From NCBI GenBank assembly GCA_019915135.1, contig JAHLMK010000002.1, forward strand, positions 248,001-312,000: a stretch of DNA of 64,000 nt, written 5' to 3'. A program made the position numbers and the translations under genes. This stretch comes from Strobilurus pachycystidiatus (taxonomy: Eukaryota > Basidiomycota > Agaricomycetes > Agaricales > Physalacriaceae). Below the pieces are notes generated by a model. The model made no database searches. It was not told where the DNA came from and worked only from the letters and a program-made list of their open reading frames with translations. This document shows positions 1 through 10,400 of the stretch, one piece after another; position 1 is the stretch's first letter, and each line of letters opens with the position of its first letter.

Positions 1-1
1 T

Positions 2-187
2 GAATTCTCGAATCCGCAGGAGAGCGTCAAGGAAGACGTCGAGTACTTGAAGAGTCACCCTCTTGTCTTGAAGGGAACAACGAACACTGGATGGGTCTAT
101 CATGTTGAGATCGGAAAAGTCGGTAGATGTACCACCGATACGAATGTGTTTCGCAAGCGAGTACGATGTCTAAATCACTCTAACTAG
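2..187 (+). CDS. beta-carbonic anhydrase, 3' end of upstream tandem copy (partial)
   Basis: The window opens inside the last exon of a beta-class carbonic anhydrase (CO2 hydration, zinc enzyme). The readable part, from ESVKEDVEYLKSHPLVLK to GWVYHVE.GKV, matches the C-terminus of the complete copy downstream almost residue for residue, so the two are tandem duplicates. After GKV the frame differs: four bases present in the downstream copy (CAGT in GTCAGTCGG) are missing here, so the stop used there is out of frame. The protein instead runs 20-odd residues further, into a long hairpin, to TAG at 185-187. Whether this copy is functional cannot be judged without its 5' part; the altered tail argues for decay or recent change. 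Confidence 0.75.
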   Translation, partial: EFSNPQESVKEDVEYLKSHPLVLKGTTNTGWVYHVEIGKVGRCTTDTNVFRKRVRCLNHSN

Positions 188-233
188 GTTCATAGATTAC
201 CAAAGTGATTTAGTCATCGTACTCGCTTGCGAA
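150..233. repeat. long near-perfect hairpin at 3' end of the first carbonic anhydrase copy
   Basis: Bases 151-178 and 205-232 are inverted repeats of 28 bp with one mismatch (T169 against T214). They extend by one more pair and enclose a 26-nt loop. The left arm and loop contain the last codons and stop of the upstream carbonic anhydrase copy. No target-site duplication was found around it. It looks like a local inverted duplication rather than a transposon end. Confidence 0.85.
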
Positions 234-423
234 CAATAAACTGCTTTCCAAGGATATGCCTATCAATGCCACAAGTCGGTATACTCAGACACGAGACCAT
301 GTCACCTATCAGGATACGAGCACGACATAATATGGGCTACTCCACCTAGAATTGCGCCATCTCAGACACTGGGATAATACTTATAGCAAGTGCGCGGTAG
401 CGAATAAGCTCCTATCGCTCACA

Positions 424-1078
424 ATGTCGTCCACATTTGTCCAGCACAACGAGGAGTATGCCTCCTCATTCGATAAGGGAGAACTCCCGATTCCGCCGTC
501 GAAGAACTTGCTGGTAGGCAAGTATAGGCCCACTCTTCAGCGATATGAAGGCATATGTTAACGTCCTTGGGTCTAGTAACATGCATGGATGCAAGAATCA
601 AGTACCCAACAGCAATCTCGACGAGGCTTGGCTCTTACTGATCTGATGCTTTCTCAGTCCCGCCGCTTCGCTCGGTATCGCACTTGGAGAGTCGCACATA
701 GTGCGCAATGCTGGAGGGCGCGCGTGAGTATCGACGTTATAACCAGACTCTAGCTAACGCGATACACACAGACAAGACGCAATCCGGAGCATCGTAATCT
801 CACAGCGCCTCCTCGGGACGAAAGAAATTGCGGTCTTCCATCATACAGACTGTGGAATGATGAAGTTCTCCACTCCTCAACTGCGCGATATCGTCAAGAA
901 GGACTCTGGAGCAGATGTAGCTTCGGCGGTTGACCAGATAGAGTTCTTAGAGTTCCCTGAGCTCGAGGGCAGTGTCAAGGAAGACGTGGAATACCTGAAG
1001 AATCATCCCCTTGTGTTGAAGGAGACAAAGGTTACTGGTTGGGTGTATCATGTAGAGACAGGAAAGGTCAGTCGGTAG
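424..1078 (+). CDS. beta-carbonic anhydrase, complete tandem copy
   Basis: Exons 424-517, 577-601, 658-723 and 772-1078 encode 163 aa. This beta-carbonic anhydrase interconverts CO2 and bicarbonate, usually in cytosol or mitochondria of fungi. The zinc ligands are visible: Cys34 in TCMDARI (with the Asp36-Arg38 dyad), His86 and Cys89 in FHHTDCGM. The segment VRNAGGRAQDAIRSIVISQR and the C-terminal GWVYHVETGK are typical of the family, and the length is normal for short fungal forms. The first intron (518-576) must use a GC donor (TAG|GCAAGT): with the nearby GT at 514 the message would hit a stop at once, whereas the GC donor gives LLVVTCMDARI exactly. A second copy ends just upstream. Confidence 0.93.
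518..576 (+). other. GC-AG intron in carbonic anhydrase
   Basis: The donor TAG|GCAAGT and acceptor TCTAG bound a 59-nt intron in phase 1. Only this choice restores the conserved zinc-site reading frame; the GT at 514 leads to an immediate TAA. Confidence 0.85.
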
Positions 1079-1450
1079 ACTTTGCGTTGGTGCCTAAGGA
1101 AGCTCACTCGCATTCCAGATCTCTCAAGTAGCCTAAGTCTGATAGAGAACATCGTCGCTGTGTCATTAATATGTTAGCCCGGATATAAGAACCTGACAAT
1201 GTGTAACAAGTGTCTACCTGTTATTGTTGCAGTCAGATTGGACGTAGTAGCACGACATCTATCCACGCGAGTGCTCAGAGATCGTCATTGCATGAGTGCT
1301 CCCGCGAAGACGCTGTCAAGACTTGTCGCGTAGGCTAGTACTGTTATCATCGGCGCTCCATTGAGCACCTGAAACTCCTTCAGGCGCGGGAACTTGGAAG
1401 CACGTCTTGACCACCCATCCACCACGCGCTAGATCAATGCACTCGGCCAG

Positions 1451-1690
1451 ATGCTCACGTTCAAGCAGATCGACGCGTCAAACGCCCAGTGTTCCGAGGT
1501 GTACACGCGCTGGCAGAATTGTGACCGCGTGAATATTGGGATTCATTGTTGCGTTGCATGGGGTACGATGGGATCTCCTGGGTCAAGGAGGGATCCTATG
1601 GGTACATATGTCGGTGGTCTTGAAGATTGGGATCAGGATACATACCTTTGGAACACCAAGGATGCGATTCCCCCCTTCGGTTGCTGAATT
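1451..1690 (+). pseudogene. class-3 lipase-like relic
   Basis: In frame 3 around 1600-1690 a short stretch reads SVVLKIGIRIHTFGTPRM followed by P..AEFA. This resembles the segment after the catalytic serine of class-3 (Rhizopus-type) lipases, x-TFGxPRVGNPxFAEF. The nucleophile motif GHSLG that should precede it is not readable in any frame, no start or splice pattern rebuilds a domain, and downstream residues of the family are absent. It is best read as a decayed gene fragment; chance similarity is possible. Confidence 0.35.
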
Positions 1691-1896
1691 CGCATTACTA
1701 GCTCAAGTAACACGTAGCCATCGCCGTGAATCGAATTTGAGCTCCTACACCAATCGACGATATACTTTGTCTTGAGGAGAGAGCGTTTCTTCCAGGCGGC
1801 GATGACCAAAAGCGTCCGAAAAGTTGTTCTATGCTGTTCATTAGGCAGATGATATTGATACAGATTGAGATGGGGTAGAATAAGTTAGTGTAGAGA

Positions 1897-2598
1897 TCAG
1901 TCCTCACTGCAAGACACATTAGCGTGGGCGGAGAAAAGAAGATATGAAACATACTCGGCCGGTTCACTTCTCATATACCAGTCAATGGCACCGGAGAATA
2001 AGGCGAAACCCAGTCCACCAGTCAAAACAGCTTTCGGACCAGCGTTCCGGGCCAGAAGGCCACCAGTGATGAACCCAGCTGATACGGCGTTACCAATGTC
2101 GTTTTTGGCGCGGTACTGTTAGACAGCAGATAAGTAACACACAGACAGGCATAGGAAAAAGACGCACTCCTTCTATCACGCATTCTACACCCTGGTAGAT
2201 GGCGCCAATCTTTGCAAACGTCTTTCCGCTCGTGTAGATGCCCTTTCCCATGTCCTTGAGGACGGTACTGAATTTTTGTGGGGCTCCCCCCGCGGCCTTC
2301 TGTCGAAGTATGGGGTCCTCGTATTGGAATGAGGTGGTCATCATCGAGAAGAAGCCTCCGACGCCAAAGCCTTGGAACAGAGTCAGTCCCGAGCGTCGCC
2401 TGGCTGGGTGCACGCACCGATGACTCCCGACATGGCTGACTTGAAGAGACAGGACTCCTGGGCGACGGCGGCAAAGGTCTCGTACTTCTTGACCTGGGCC
2501 ATGGCGGCGCGGTCGTCCTCGGTGAAGCCCGGGGGCAGCGGCTCCTTGCCTGGCGCATAGATGGGCACCAGGAAGCGGAATCTTGGGTCCCCACTCAT
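1897..2598 (-). CDS. TIM22: mitochondrial inner-membrane import translocase subunit Tim22
   Basis: Exons (minus) 2598-2418, 2370-2168, 2115-1955 and 1906-1897 encode 184 aa. Tim22 forms the channel of the carrier translocase, which inserts multispanning carrier proteins into the mitochondrial inner membrane. It belongs to the Tim17/22/23 family. Visible are the glycine-rich helices of that family ([50 protein letters not shown]) and the conserved cysteines in ESCLFKS and QGVECVIEG. Length matches fungal Tim22. All introns are 47-52 nt. The last exon is only 10 nt and gives the end EPADED. The convergent plus-strand side holds no gene. Confidence 0.95.
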
Positions 2599-2711
2599 GC
2601 CAGTGTGATGCCAGTCGGAATCAAGCCGTGTTTGATCGTGACGGAAGCGGCTGTGGCTCGTGCTCTCACCCTCACTCTACTCAATGCTCATTTTGCTACA
2701 AAACAGTACAC

Positions 2712-3877
2712 TCAACAGTACACGGCATTCTGGTTTTTCTGCACCAGCGTCATTCCGCCACCCACCAGCGACAGTCCCATGCACAATGACGTGAATATGC
2801 TCACACTCTTCGGCTGTGCCGCCCATGAAAAGCACAGTATACCCGCCATCATCAGCGCAAACCCGAATGTCGCCAGGAATATCGACAGCGAATGCATCCG
2901 GCTCATCAAATGGATAGGCGGCTCCCCGAATGCCCCGACTTGGACGAGGTGTGGGTTGGCCGACCATATCCCTTTGGTTGACGACGTCGTAGGCGTCTTC
3001 TTGATTGGTCCCTGGGAGCTCTTGAATGAGCATCTGATATGCAGAGGGAACTGTCTTCTCACCGGTCGCGGGTCAGTGCTCGTACCTCGAAGACGATGGT
3101 GAGCCATGTTTAGAAACACCGTGCCAGGCGTTGTTGAGATCGTTGGTGAGCCCTCTACGCCTTCTGTCTTCATCTCCTCCTTCTTCGCCACGTATATCTT
3201 GAACTTGATCAAGTAGAATGCGGACAAGAACGATATAAATGCTAAGAAAGTCAGCTCCTTTCTTGGTCCAAATGACTGTTGCGTACATGCATTAATGTGC
3301 ATAACCAGGGCTCCCAGGATGCACGCATTACAGCCAGTCCGCCACCCCGAGCTATCCTCCGGCGATGATGGAGTAGTGACCTGAAGCATCCCAGCTTCTA
3401 CTGACGCAAAGAACGTCGTCTACATCTTCAATCAGGCTACATACATCCACGTCGGAGTTTCTGCGACTCACAATCAAACTGATCAATTGAAGCCGATCCA
3501 TCCAAGACTGGACCAACTCCTTCATGGCCTTTCGGTGGGCCTCCTCGTCTTCTGCATCTTGGTCTGCTTGCGTAACTACCGAACTGCGCTTTATGTGCTG
3601 TATACAGATCAACTAGCAGCAATTACTCACGCCTCTTAACAACGTCAACAGGCTGTTCAACATCAGTCGGTGTATACGGCTTTGTCGTTTGCTGCATCGT
3701 CTTTTCGTTGGCGTACGCCTTGAACATCGGGAAAGCAATAAATACAGTGAGCGTTCGAGGCCAAGAAGGAATCACGCTAGGGTCGTCACGTCCGAAGCCC
3801 TTCATACGCCAAGTAGCCGAGATGATTCCCGAAGGGTGCGGCGTCGGTCGAGGGCGGCGTCGTTGAGTCAAAAGCAC
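2712..3877 (-). CDS. Agaricomycete multi-pass membrane protein, function unknown
   Basis: Modelled exons (minus) are 3877-3627, 3583-3472, 3419-3287 and 3241-2712, giving 341 aa. After a hydrophilic N-terminal part comes a helix WMDRLQLISLI leading into TTFFASVEAGMLQ. Four hydrophobic segments can be seen: around LGALVMHINASFISFL, FLSAFYLIKFKIYV, SLSIFLATFGFALMMAGILC and SVSIFTSLCMGLSLVGG. The motif IWSANPHLVQVG sits before the last pair. The arrangement recalls lineage-specific membrane proteins found widely in Agaricomycetes; I cannot assign a function. The 43-nt first intron is the weakest part of the model, and the start could be at a downstream Met (MKGFGRDD). Confidence 0.6.
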
Positions 3878-3961
3878 TCAACCTGACAAGACCACAAAAG
3901 GTAACGCGTCTCAAGAGCACAATTATACAAGTATACACTAAACACCCAGCAGAAGTAGCCT

Positions 3962-4407
3962 TCAAGACGCGCTGCCGTTAATTGGAGCACCACTACAACA
4001 AGAAGTTCAGCTCTGGGACGTGGCGCACGCATGCCGACTTACAAGACAACGGAAATCATGTGTGCCTCGTGCCTAAACGCCGCGACAGCCTCGCTGTCGG
4101 CATCCCGGTCTGCTCTCCACGCTCGCTTCTCCAACGCAGCCGCCAGAATATTCAGCCCATAAGCACAATCTTTATGAGCCGGAGGGAACGCAGAGGCGAT
4201 CTCCCGATGTGTGAATATCGCCTCGAGATATTCGCCGTTGGTGGTGGTATACGATTCCAGCTGTCCTTGGATCGCTTGCAGGTACGCGCATCCGGAGTAA
4301 ATGACTTCTTCTTCCCGGTCCTGTGCCATCTGTGGGAGTGGATGATTCGAACTGAGTCACTGAGGGCCATCAGATTGAAAGAGACATACTGAACAGTCCA
4401 AGTCCAT
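3962..4407 (-). CDS. hypothetical protein, 111 aa
   Basis: Exons (minus) 4407-4390, 4329-4043 and 3992-3962 join in frame with good donors (GTATGT, GTAAGT), giving 111 aa. The central exon reads as ordinary acidic soluble protein (AQDREEEVIYSGCAYLQ, AFPPAHKDCAYGLNILAAALEKR). No domain is recognised, and there is no signal peptide or membrane helix. Further upstream exons could exist, because an open frame on the same strand runs to about 4640, but I could not join it in phase. Whether the gene is real rests on the splice signals and the composition. Confidence 0.4.
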
Positions 4408-5418
4408 CGCTTGTACCCCACTTGGCGGGGGTGCCTTGAAGAAAGGTCACTGATCCGTGCATTGTTGTTTGGAGCAAAACTGCGTACGCATGATGGAGAA
4501 CCTTTGATGTTCAGCGCGAGGAAGAGATCACAGAGGATATCGGTTCTGGATCCGTGATGCGACTTCGGAGTCGTTATCGATTCATTGAGTGGCGAGGACC
4601 AGGCTTGGGAAACACCAACTTGGGTCGTACAAGACATGGCAATGGGATGGTGTAGGAGGGAAAGACAGAGTGAGGCTGAGGACTAAGGTAACGACTTGGA
4701 CGGACGCGTGTTTACCATGTTGTGGATGTGCGTCTTCTTCGACCATGATCCGACGAGATAATCGAATCACAAAGTACAGATACTTATGATGGTTGATCCA
4801 ATACCGTCAGGCCGAAGTGTTCCCTAGTGTTCCTGCAAATCAAACAAATTCGAAGCACAGTTATAGGACGAGAGCTAATCTTGTGGATGGCCAGGATGAA
4901 TGCTGAGCACATTGTTATGGAGCTACTAGTATTGATGGCATTGAGCGTTCAAAGTTCATCAGCCCATGATCAAGATTGAGCTACAGCCTTCAGATGGGCG
5001 CCATTATTCGAAGTTCTCTGAACACCCGTGGAAAGGACGGTGACACGGAAGCAGATGGAGTACCAGCCAATCATGACTCTCGGGGCGGGTTGGGGCGCAG
5101 TATCATTATGGTTTTGACTGTGCCGATCCTCGTGTTCCTTGACTTCGACAATCGATCGATCGAAGCACTTTTTTATAGCATTTTTGCAGCTTGAGTGCGA
5201 ACTACCATCCTCAGTGCTGGACTAGATACAGAGTCAGGTCTTGGCTGCTCCGAGTCTAACTGATCTCTTGGATTCACAGGTCGAAGAGGCTATCAGGCCG
5301 GCTTCTGATATACCTTCGCTCATCAATTCTTACTCCATGCGATTTGGATTCGGGTTCTTAGTCTCAATGGAACTTATATAAAAACGGGTACCCTTCCAAG
5401 AGACTTTATTGGCCTATC
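4408..5418. other. intergenic, no supported gene
   Basis: Apart from short open frames without family resemblance, I see only the TATA element of the next gene. The stretch separates two genes transcribed away from each other and is likely a divergent promoter region. Confidence 0.5.
5375..5382 (+). promoter_or_regulatory. TATA box of the 7-TM gene
   Basis: TATATAAA lies 37 nt before the ATG of the seven-helix protein, which suggests a short 5' leader. Confidence 0.55.
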
Positions 5419-6814
5419 ATGGGCGCCATTCCTTTGGACAAAGCATACCTCACTGCTATCTGGCTCGAAACACTGTTCTATGGTACTTGTCATGCTCTCC
5501 AGCTTCATTATTCCGCTTTATCCGACATTCGCAGGGATAAACATACTGCTTTTCTTCTCCTACCTATGGATCTCGCGCTACAGGACGAAGAACCGGCCTG
5601 TGAGCACGGTCATTCTGCCCACCGCTATCCTTATGTTCTGCTTCTCGACGATACACGTATCCCTTGGGTTCCAACGGCTCATCGAGGGCTTCATATACCT
5701 TCGTGACCAGCCCGGCGGACCAGCTGCCTTCTTTTCCGGTGCGCATGATATGCTCTGGCGGCTCGACGGTCCGCCGACTGACGTGTTATCTTCCCAGACG
5801 TCTCCATCCCGGCAAACGTTGCTAAAGTGTGCATACACACGATAAACTCTATATTAGGGGACAGCATCGTTGTGAGTATCCTCTCTTATCATTACGCATC
5901 AGGATCCATGCTGACATGACATTGATCTTCTAGGTCTGGCGTTGCTACCACGTCTGGGGGAAGAGTTGGCTAATGTGTATATTGCCCATCACCCTCATTA
6001 CTGCTTCAGCAGGTGCGTGTTTCCTTCGTTAGTTGTGTTCTCCCATTTGAGACCGGTGCAGTATGTGGCTTCGGCCAGACAGTTGTCTTTGCGCAAGCCA
6101 AGACTTCACATAGCGCTTTCGTGCACACTCTCCAGGTGTGGAATGGATGTGTCTTTGGACTGTCCCTTGCGACGAACGTCACTGTCACCTCCTTGATTGC
6201 ATTCAGGATATGGTAAGTCTCAATCTCTCAGCTCTCAACTTTGTTCTGATTCTCCGCAGGCATCTATCGAGACAGCTCAACTTTGGCTCCGCATTCCGCT
6301 ACCGTCGTGTGCTCACCATGGTTGTCGAATCCGGACTTATCTACTCGTCCGCCATTCTGATTGAGATCACACTTTATTTCCTAAACTCAAACGCGTTCTA
6401 CATCGTCTATGATCCCATCGCGCAATTAACGGTCAGTGATTGATTCCGGCCCCTCCTTTTGCTGCAACCTGATGATTTGATTCTATCCAGGCGATAGTCC
6501 CTCTCATGATCATTGTGATGGCGTGCCTCGGTCTCACCTCGAATGACCTCAATGACATGCAGACGAGGATGACCGTCGAGACGAATGGTATGCAGTTTGC
6601 GGCCAAGCCTCGTCAGCGGACGTCGACTTTTCAGTCGGCGAGCATGTTTGGGACGACCAGCGTTGACCCGCGCGGCACTGGTACTGATGTCTATGTGGAC
6701 ATCAAAGGCAACGAGGTCAGTGAGGACTTGGAGCTGTCGTCGTCGGCTGGGGGGTCGCATTTGAACAGAAGCAGCAAGCCGAGTGCCTCGACGTTTGGGG
6801 AGCCTGTGGTATGA
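5419..6814 (+). CDS. seven-transmembrane protein with RCYxVW motif (Agaricomycete family)
   Basis: Exons 5419-5482, 5535-5738, 5798-5871, 5934-6012, 6062-6212, 6260-6431 and 6491-6814 encode 355 aa. Seven hydrophobic segments are spaced through the first 260 residues. Helix 3 ends in VVWRCYHVWGKSW, a hallmark of a large Agaricomycete family of receptor-like 7-TM proteins of unknown ligand and function. The remaining ~95 residues form a hydrophilic Ser/Thr-rich tail, presumably cytoplasmic (FQSASMFGTTS, SSSAGGSHLNRSS). There is no cleavable signal peptide; the N-terminus enters helix 1 directly. Each intron has a clear GT-AG pair and the phases are consistent. Calling it a GPCR would go beyond the sequence evidence. 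Confidence 0.85.
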
Positions 6815-7471
6815 GTGCTTGTAGCTATCAGCATGTAGTATTTATCGAACGGATGGTGTATACATTCCCTGGGGCTATGGGTAACGCTGAGATCAAACGC
6901 TTTGTTACTTAAGTGTGATTCTACTTACGTATTACTTGAGCTCGAGGTCGGTGTTGAGCGTAGTACATATGTGAATTCGTTCTGACGAGGGGGTGACAAT
7001 GTATAATACTGAGGGCCTTGTTGGCGAGTGAGGCCGCGGACGGACGTGCACATGTGAATAGCCAGTGGGCCGAGGCTACTCGCGAGGCAATGAGCTCATC
7101 CTTGAGTCAAGCGGCGCGGTGCTCGGCACCGGGGCATGCCGTGCTTATTCAGCAACCTAGTGTTTGTGAATCTGAGGGTGGCTGTTCGTCTTGTCCTCCG
7201 TCCTTGCCTACAGGACAGACTCTGACTACCGGATTGCTCGCTGCAGCATCCGAAGACTGCCTAGTCGCCACACTAGACTCGACGCCCTCTTGCCGCTGTT
7301 TTCTCGCCTGCTGGCAGGTCATTTTTGACGACCGACCCACACGAGACAGATACTCATTTTTTTCCATCCGAGCCAACTAAATCACAGCAGCCGCCACTTT
7401 TCGCTAAAAATTCGTGCGTTTTCCCGCCTTTTTGCAGCGTCTACGGCGATTGACAGCGGGCGTGGCGCAGA
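6815..7471. other. intergenic, eIF4G upstream region
   Basis: There is no coding potential in any frame. The stretch holds the 3' flank of the 7-TM gene and the promoter and leader of eIF4G. No TATA box is seen near the start, as expected for a housekeeping gene. Confidence 0.5.
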
Positions 7472-10400
7472 ATGAGCAAATCCTCAACTGCTACGGTACC
7501 AAAGAATCCTCCCCAGCTCCCATCAAAGTCAGCTTGGGCAAAAGGCCCGCCATCGTCGTCACGATCCCAGTCGCCGGCCCCCTCGTCCTCCTCGACGCCC
7601 GCGCCCTCCCACTCCCGCCGTCCCAGCACCCTCGGCCAAAACATACCCATCAAGGATGGAGTCGGCATCCCGCGCAACGTAGGCGCCGCGAAACAAGGTG
7701 CGTGCGCGTCTATCTTGCCGCCAGCCTGCTCACCGTCGTCTACAGGCCCGGCCGTGTCGTTTGGATCGATCGACGATGTCAACGCACCGATATCATCGTC
7801 GCCCGCCCCGCCCCCACCCACGCCTCCTATCAAGTCCGACGGCGTCAGGTCGTTCGGCACCGTGCCCGCCACCGTGAGCCAGGTCAATGGCAAGTCCGCC
7901 GTGCAGACGTCTGCCAAACCCGGCACCACGGCGGCCCCCAACCCGAAGAGCTTCAAGATGGACATAGCAAAGATGTTCCAGGGCTCGTCCACCACCGCGC
8001 CATCCTCCCAGCCGTCGTCTCCAAGCGTCCGTCCCGCCGCTGCTGCCACCACCCAGCCGCCCGCATCACAACCGCCCCCGCCTCCCGCCTCTCCCTTCCA
8101 GACATTTGTGCCCCAGAACAGCATGCGGCCACCTCAGCAAAATCCTGGGCCAAATGGACCTCCGGGATCAGGCCCGAAATCTCCGCCGTACAGACACCAG
8201 ATACCGAACGGAAATGCCTCGCGCATGTCCAACGGCCCCAACGGACCCTCGCAGATGTCCGGGAACATGGGCAGTCCTCGATTATCACATCCTGCACCAC
8301 AAGCACAGATGCAGCAGCCACCCATGCAGCCTCCTATGCAGTGGGGGCAGTACTATGTACGCCACAGATTTTACCTATCGATCAATAACTGAACAAAATG
8401 CAGTATCAGCCTCCAACTATGGAAGGGCAACCTTACTATGCTGCCTGGTACATGCCTCCCCAGATGCCGGGCCAGCCACCGCTACAGCAACAGCCTGGTG
8501 GTCCCCACGTTCCTCCTCATAATGGCATGCCCGTATCGCCGCGGAATGCCCCCATGTCCATGCAAGGACCCGGAACACCCACGCCGCCACACGCTGCCGC
8601 GTCGCCTCACAACGCGCATCCTCCTCCGACTCTGTCCCATGCCTCGTCTGGAAGTATCAGCAGCCTGGCGTCACCACCTCCAACGCCGTCGACCGCAAAT
8701 AATCGGTACAACCCTAACGCCAGTGCTTTTGTGCCCCGGGCCAAGGTGCCGGTTTCTCTCAAGAAAGCAGACGGCACCGAAGTCAATCTGGAGAATCTCA
8801 AGCACCACAGTCCGGCACTTGCGGCCGGCGCACTCCCACCCGCGACATCACCCGTTCCCGCTAGTCCGAATCGTCGGTCCAACATCCGCATTGAGTCGGA
8901 AGACGCACGGAAAAAGCGACTCGAGGCCGAGCAGAAGGAGGAAAAAGCCAAGCTAAAGGCGAAGCAGGACGCGGAGGAGAAGGTGAGGAAGGAGAAGGAA
9001 GACAAGGAGCGCAAAGAAAGAGAGGAAAAGGAAAAGATCGAGAAGGCCGAGCGTGAGAAGAAGGAGAAGGAGGAGCGCGAAAAGCGAGAGGCAGAGGAAC
9101 GCGAAGCTGCTGAGAAGAAGCGTCTCGAGGACGAGAGACTTGAGGCCGAGCGTCTCAAGAAGGAAGCAGAGGAGAAGGAGGCCGAGCGGATACGTAAAGA
9201 GACAGAGGAGAGACAGAAGGCAGAGGAGGAGGCAGAGAAGGAACGCATCCGCAAGGAGGAAGAGGCCAAGGAGCAGGAGCGTCTAAAGCTGGAAGCTGAG
9301 GAGAAAGAGAAGGCTCGTCTCGCCGAAGAGGCTGCTGCCAAAGTCAAAGCTGAGGAAGAAGCCGCCGCTAAATCCAAAGCTGAGGAAGAGGCTGCTGTCA
9401 AGGCCAAAGCAGAGGCAGAGACTGTCGCTGCTGCCGCTCCCAAGGAGGAAGTCCCCCCTACCGCTGAACCCGAGGATGGCGAAATCACCGCTCCAGAGCC
9501 ACCCAAAGCTGAGCGGAAAGATCTCAGGATCGACACTGCACCCTCGGACCTCCCCCGTCGCCGACCTGGTCCTCTCGACCTATCTGGTGCCAACCGCCCC
9601 AACATTCCTGCTGCCCTCCCCTCCGCCCTCGCTACTGCTCGTATCATCAACGATCTCGGCAGTGTTCCATACCCTGACGGTATCAAGAGTCCCAGCGTCG
9701 AGCTCAATCTCGGCTCGACAGACGGCAAGTTTAGGTATACAAACTCTTCCATATATTGGTGCGACACCTAACAGTAATTGGCCTGTAGGTATGATCGGGA
9801 CTTCCTCCTCCAGTTCATGAGCATCTGCAAAGAGAAGCCCGACATGCTCCCTCCCCTCGACGCCATCGGTCTCGAACCGACCGAAGGCAACTTCCCCATG
9901 AGCCGTGGCGGTTCAGGACGTCATCGCCAAGCATCGAACGCCTCGGCCCCCCAGCGACAAGCCTCTGCCAGCGGCCTACCAGGAGGAGGATCCTTCGGAA
10001 AGGCATCTGGCAACCCGTTCAGCATGGGCATGGGCAACTTTGGTACTACCTCCTCCAAACTCAGCAGTGACGAGCGATTCAATATGTCCAATCGTACAGC
10101 ATCCGTCAGCGGCACTTCTTCATTCCGACCCGGTCCAATGCAGCGCACGGCCAGCCAGGGCGGTCCGGGCGGTGCTCCGATGGGCAACAACAGGGTTCGC
10201 AGCAAGCGGGGCGAGAAGCGCAACGAGAGCAACAGGGCTTCGTCCTCTCAGCAACATGGGTCCAGTGGATATGGCTCCGCGGCATCTCTTGCACAGGCCA
10301 TGCTCGAGCCTGTCGCCCCTCTCCAGGCAACCGCCAATCGTTGGGACCGGAAATCTTTGGCTGTCGCCCCCGACTCTCCCGAAATCGTTGACCGCAAGGT

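Noticed and set aside
514..576. A canonical GT-AG intron 514-576 in carbonic anhydrase
   Set aside because: It joins CTG directly to TAA. The GC donor four bases further on gives the conserved zinc-site sequence instead.
8607..9767. 386-codon minus-strand open frame opposite eIF4G
   Set aside because: It is the antisense of the Lys/Glu-rich exon and consists of Ser/Ala/Phe runs; the eIF4G sense frame carries all domains.
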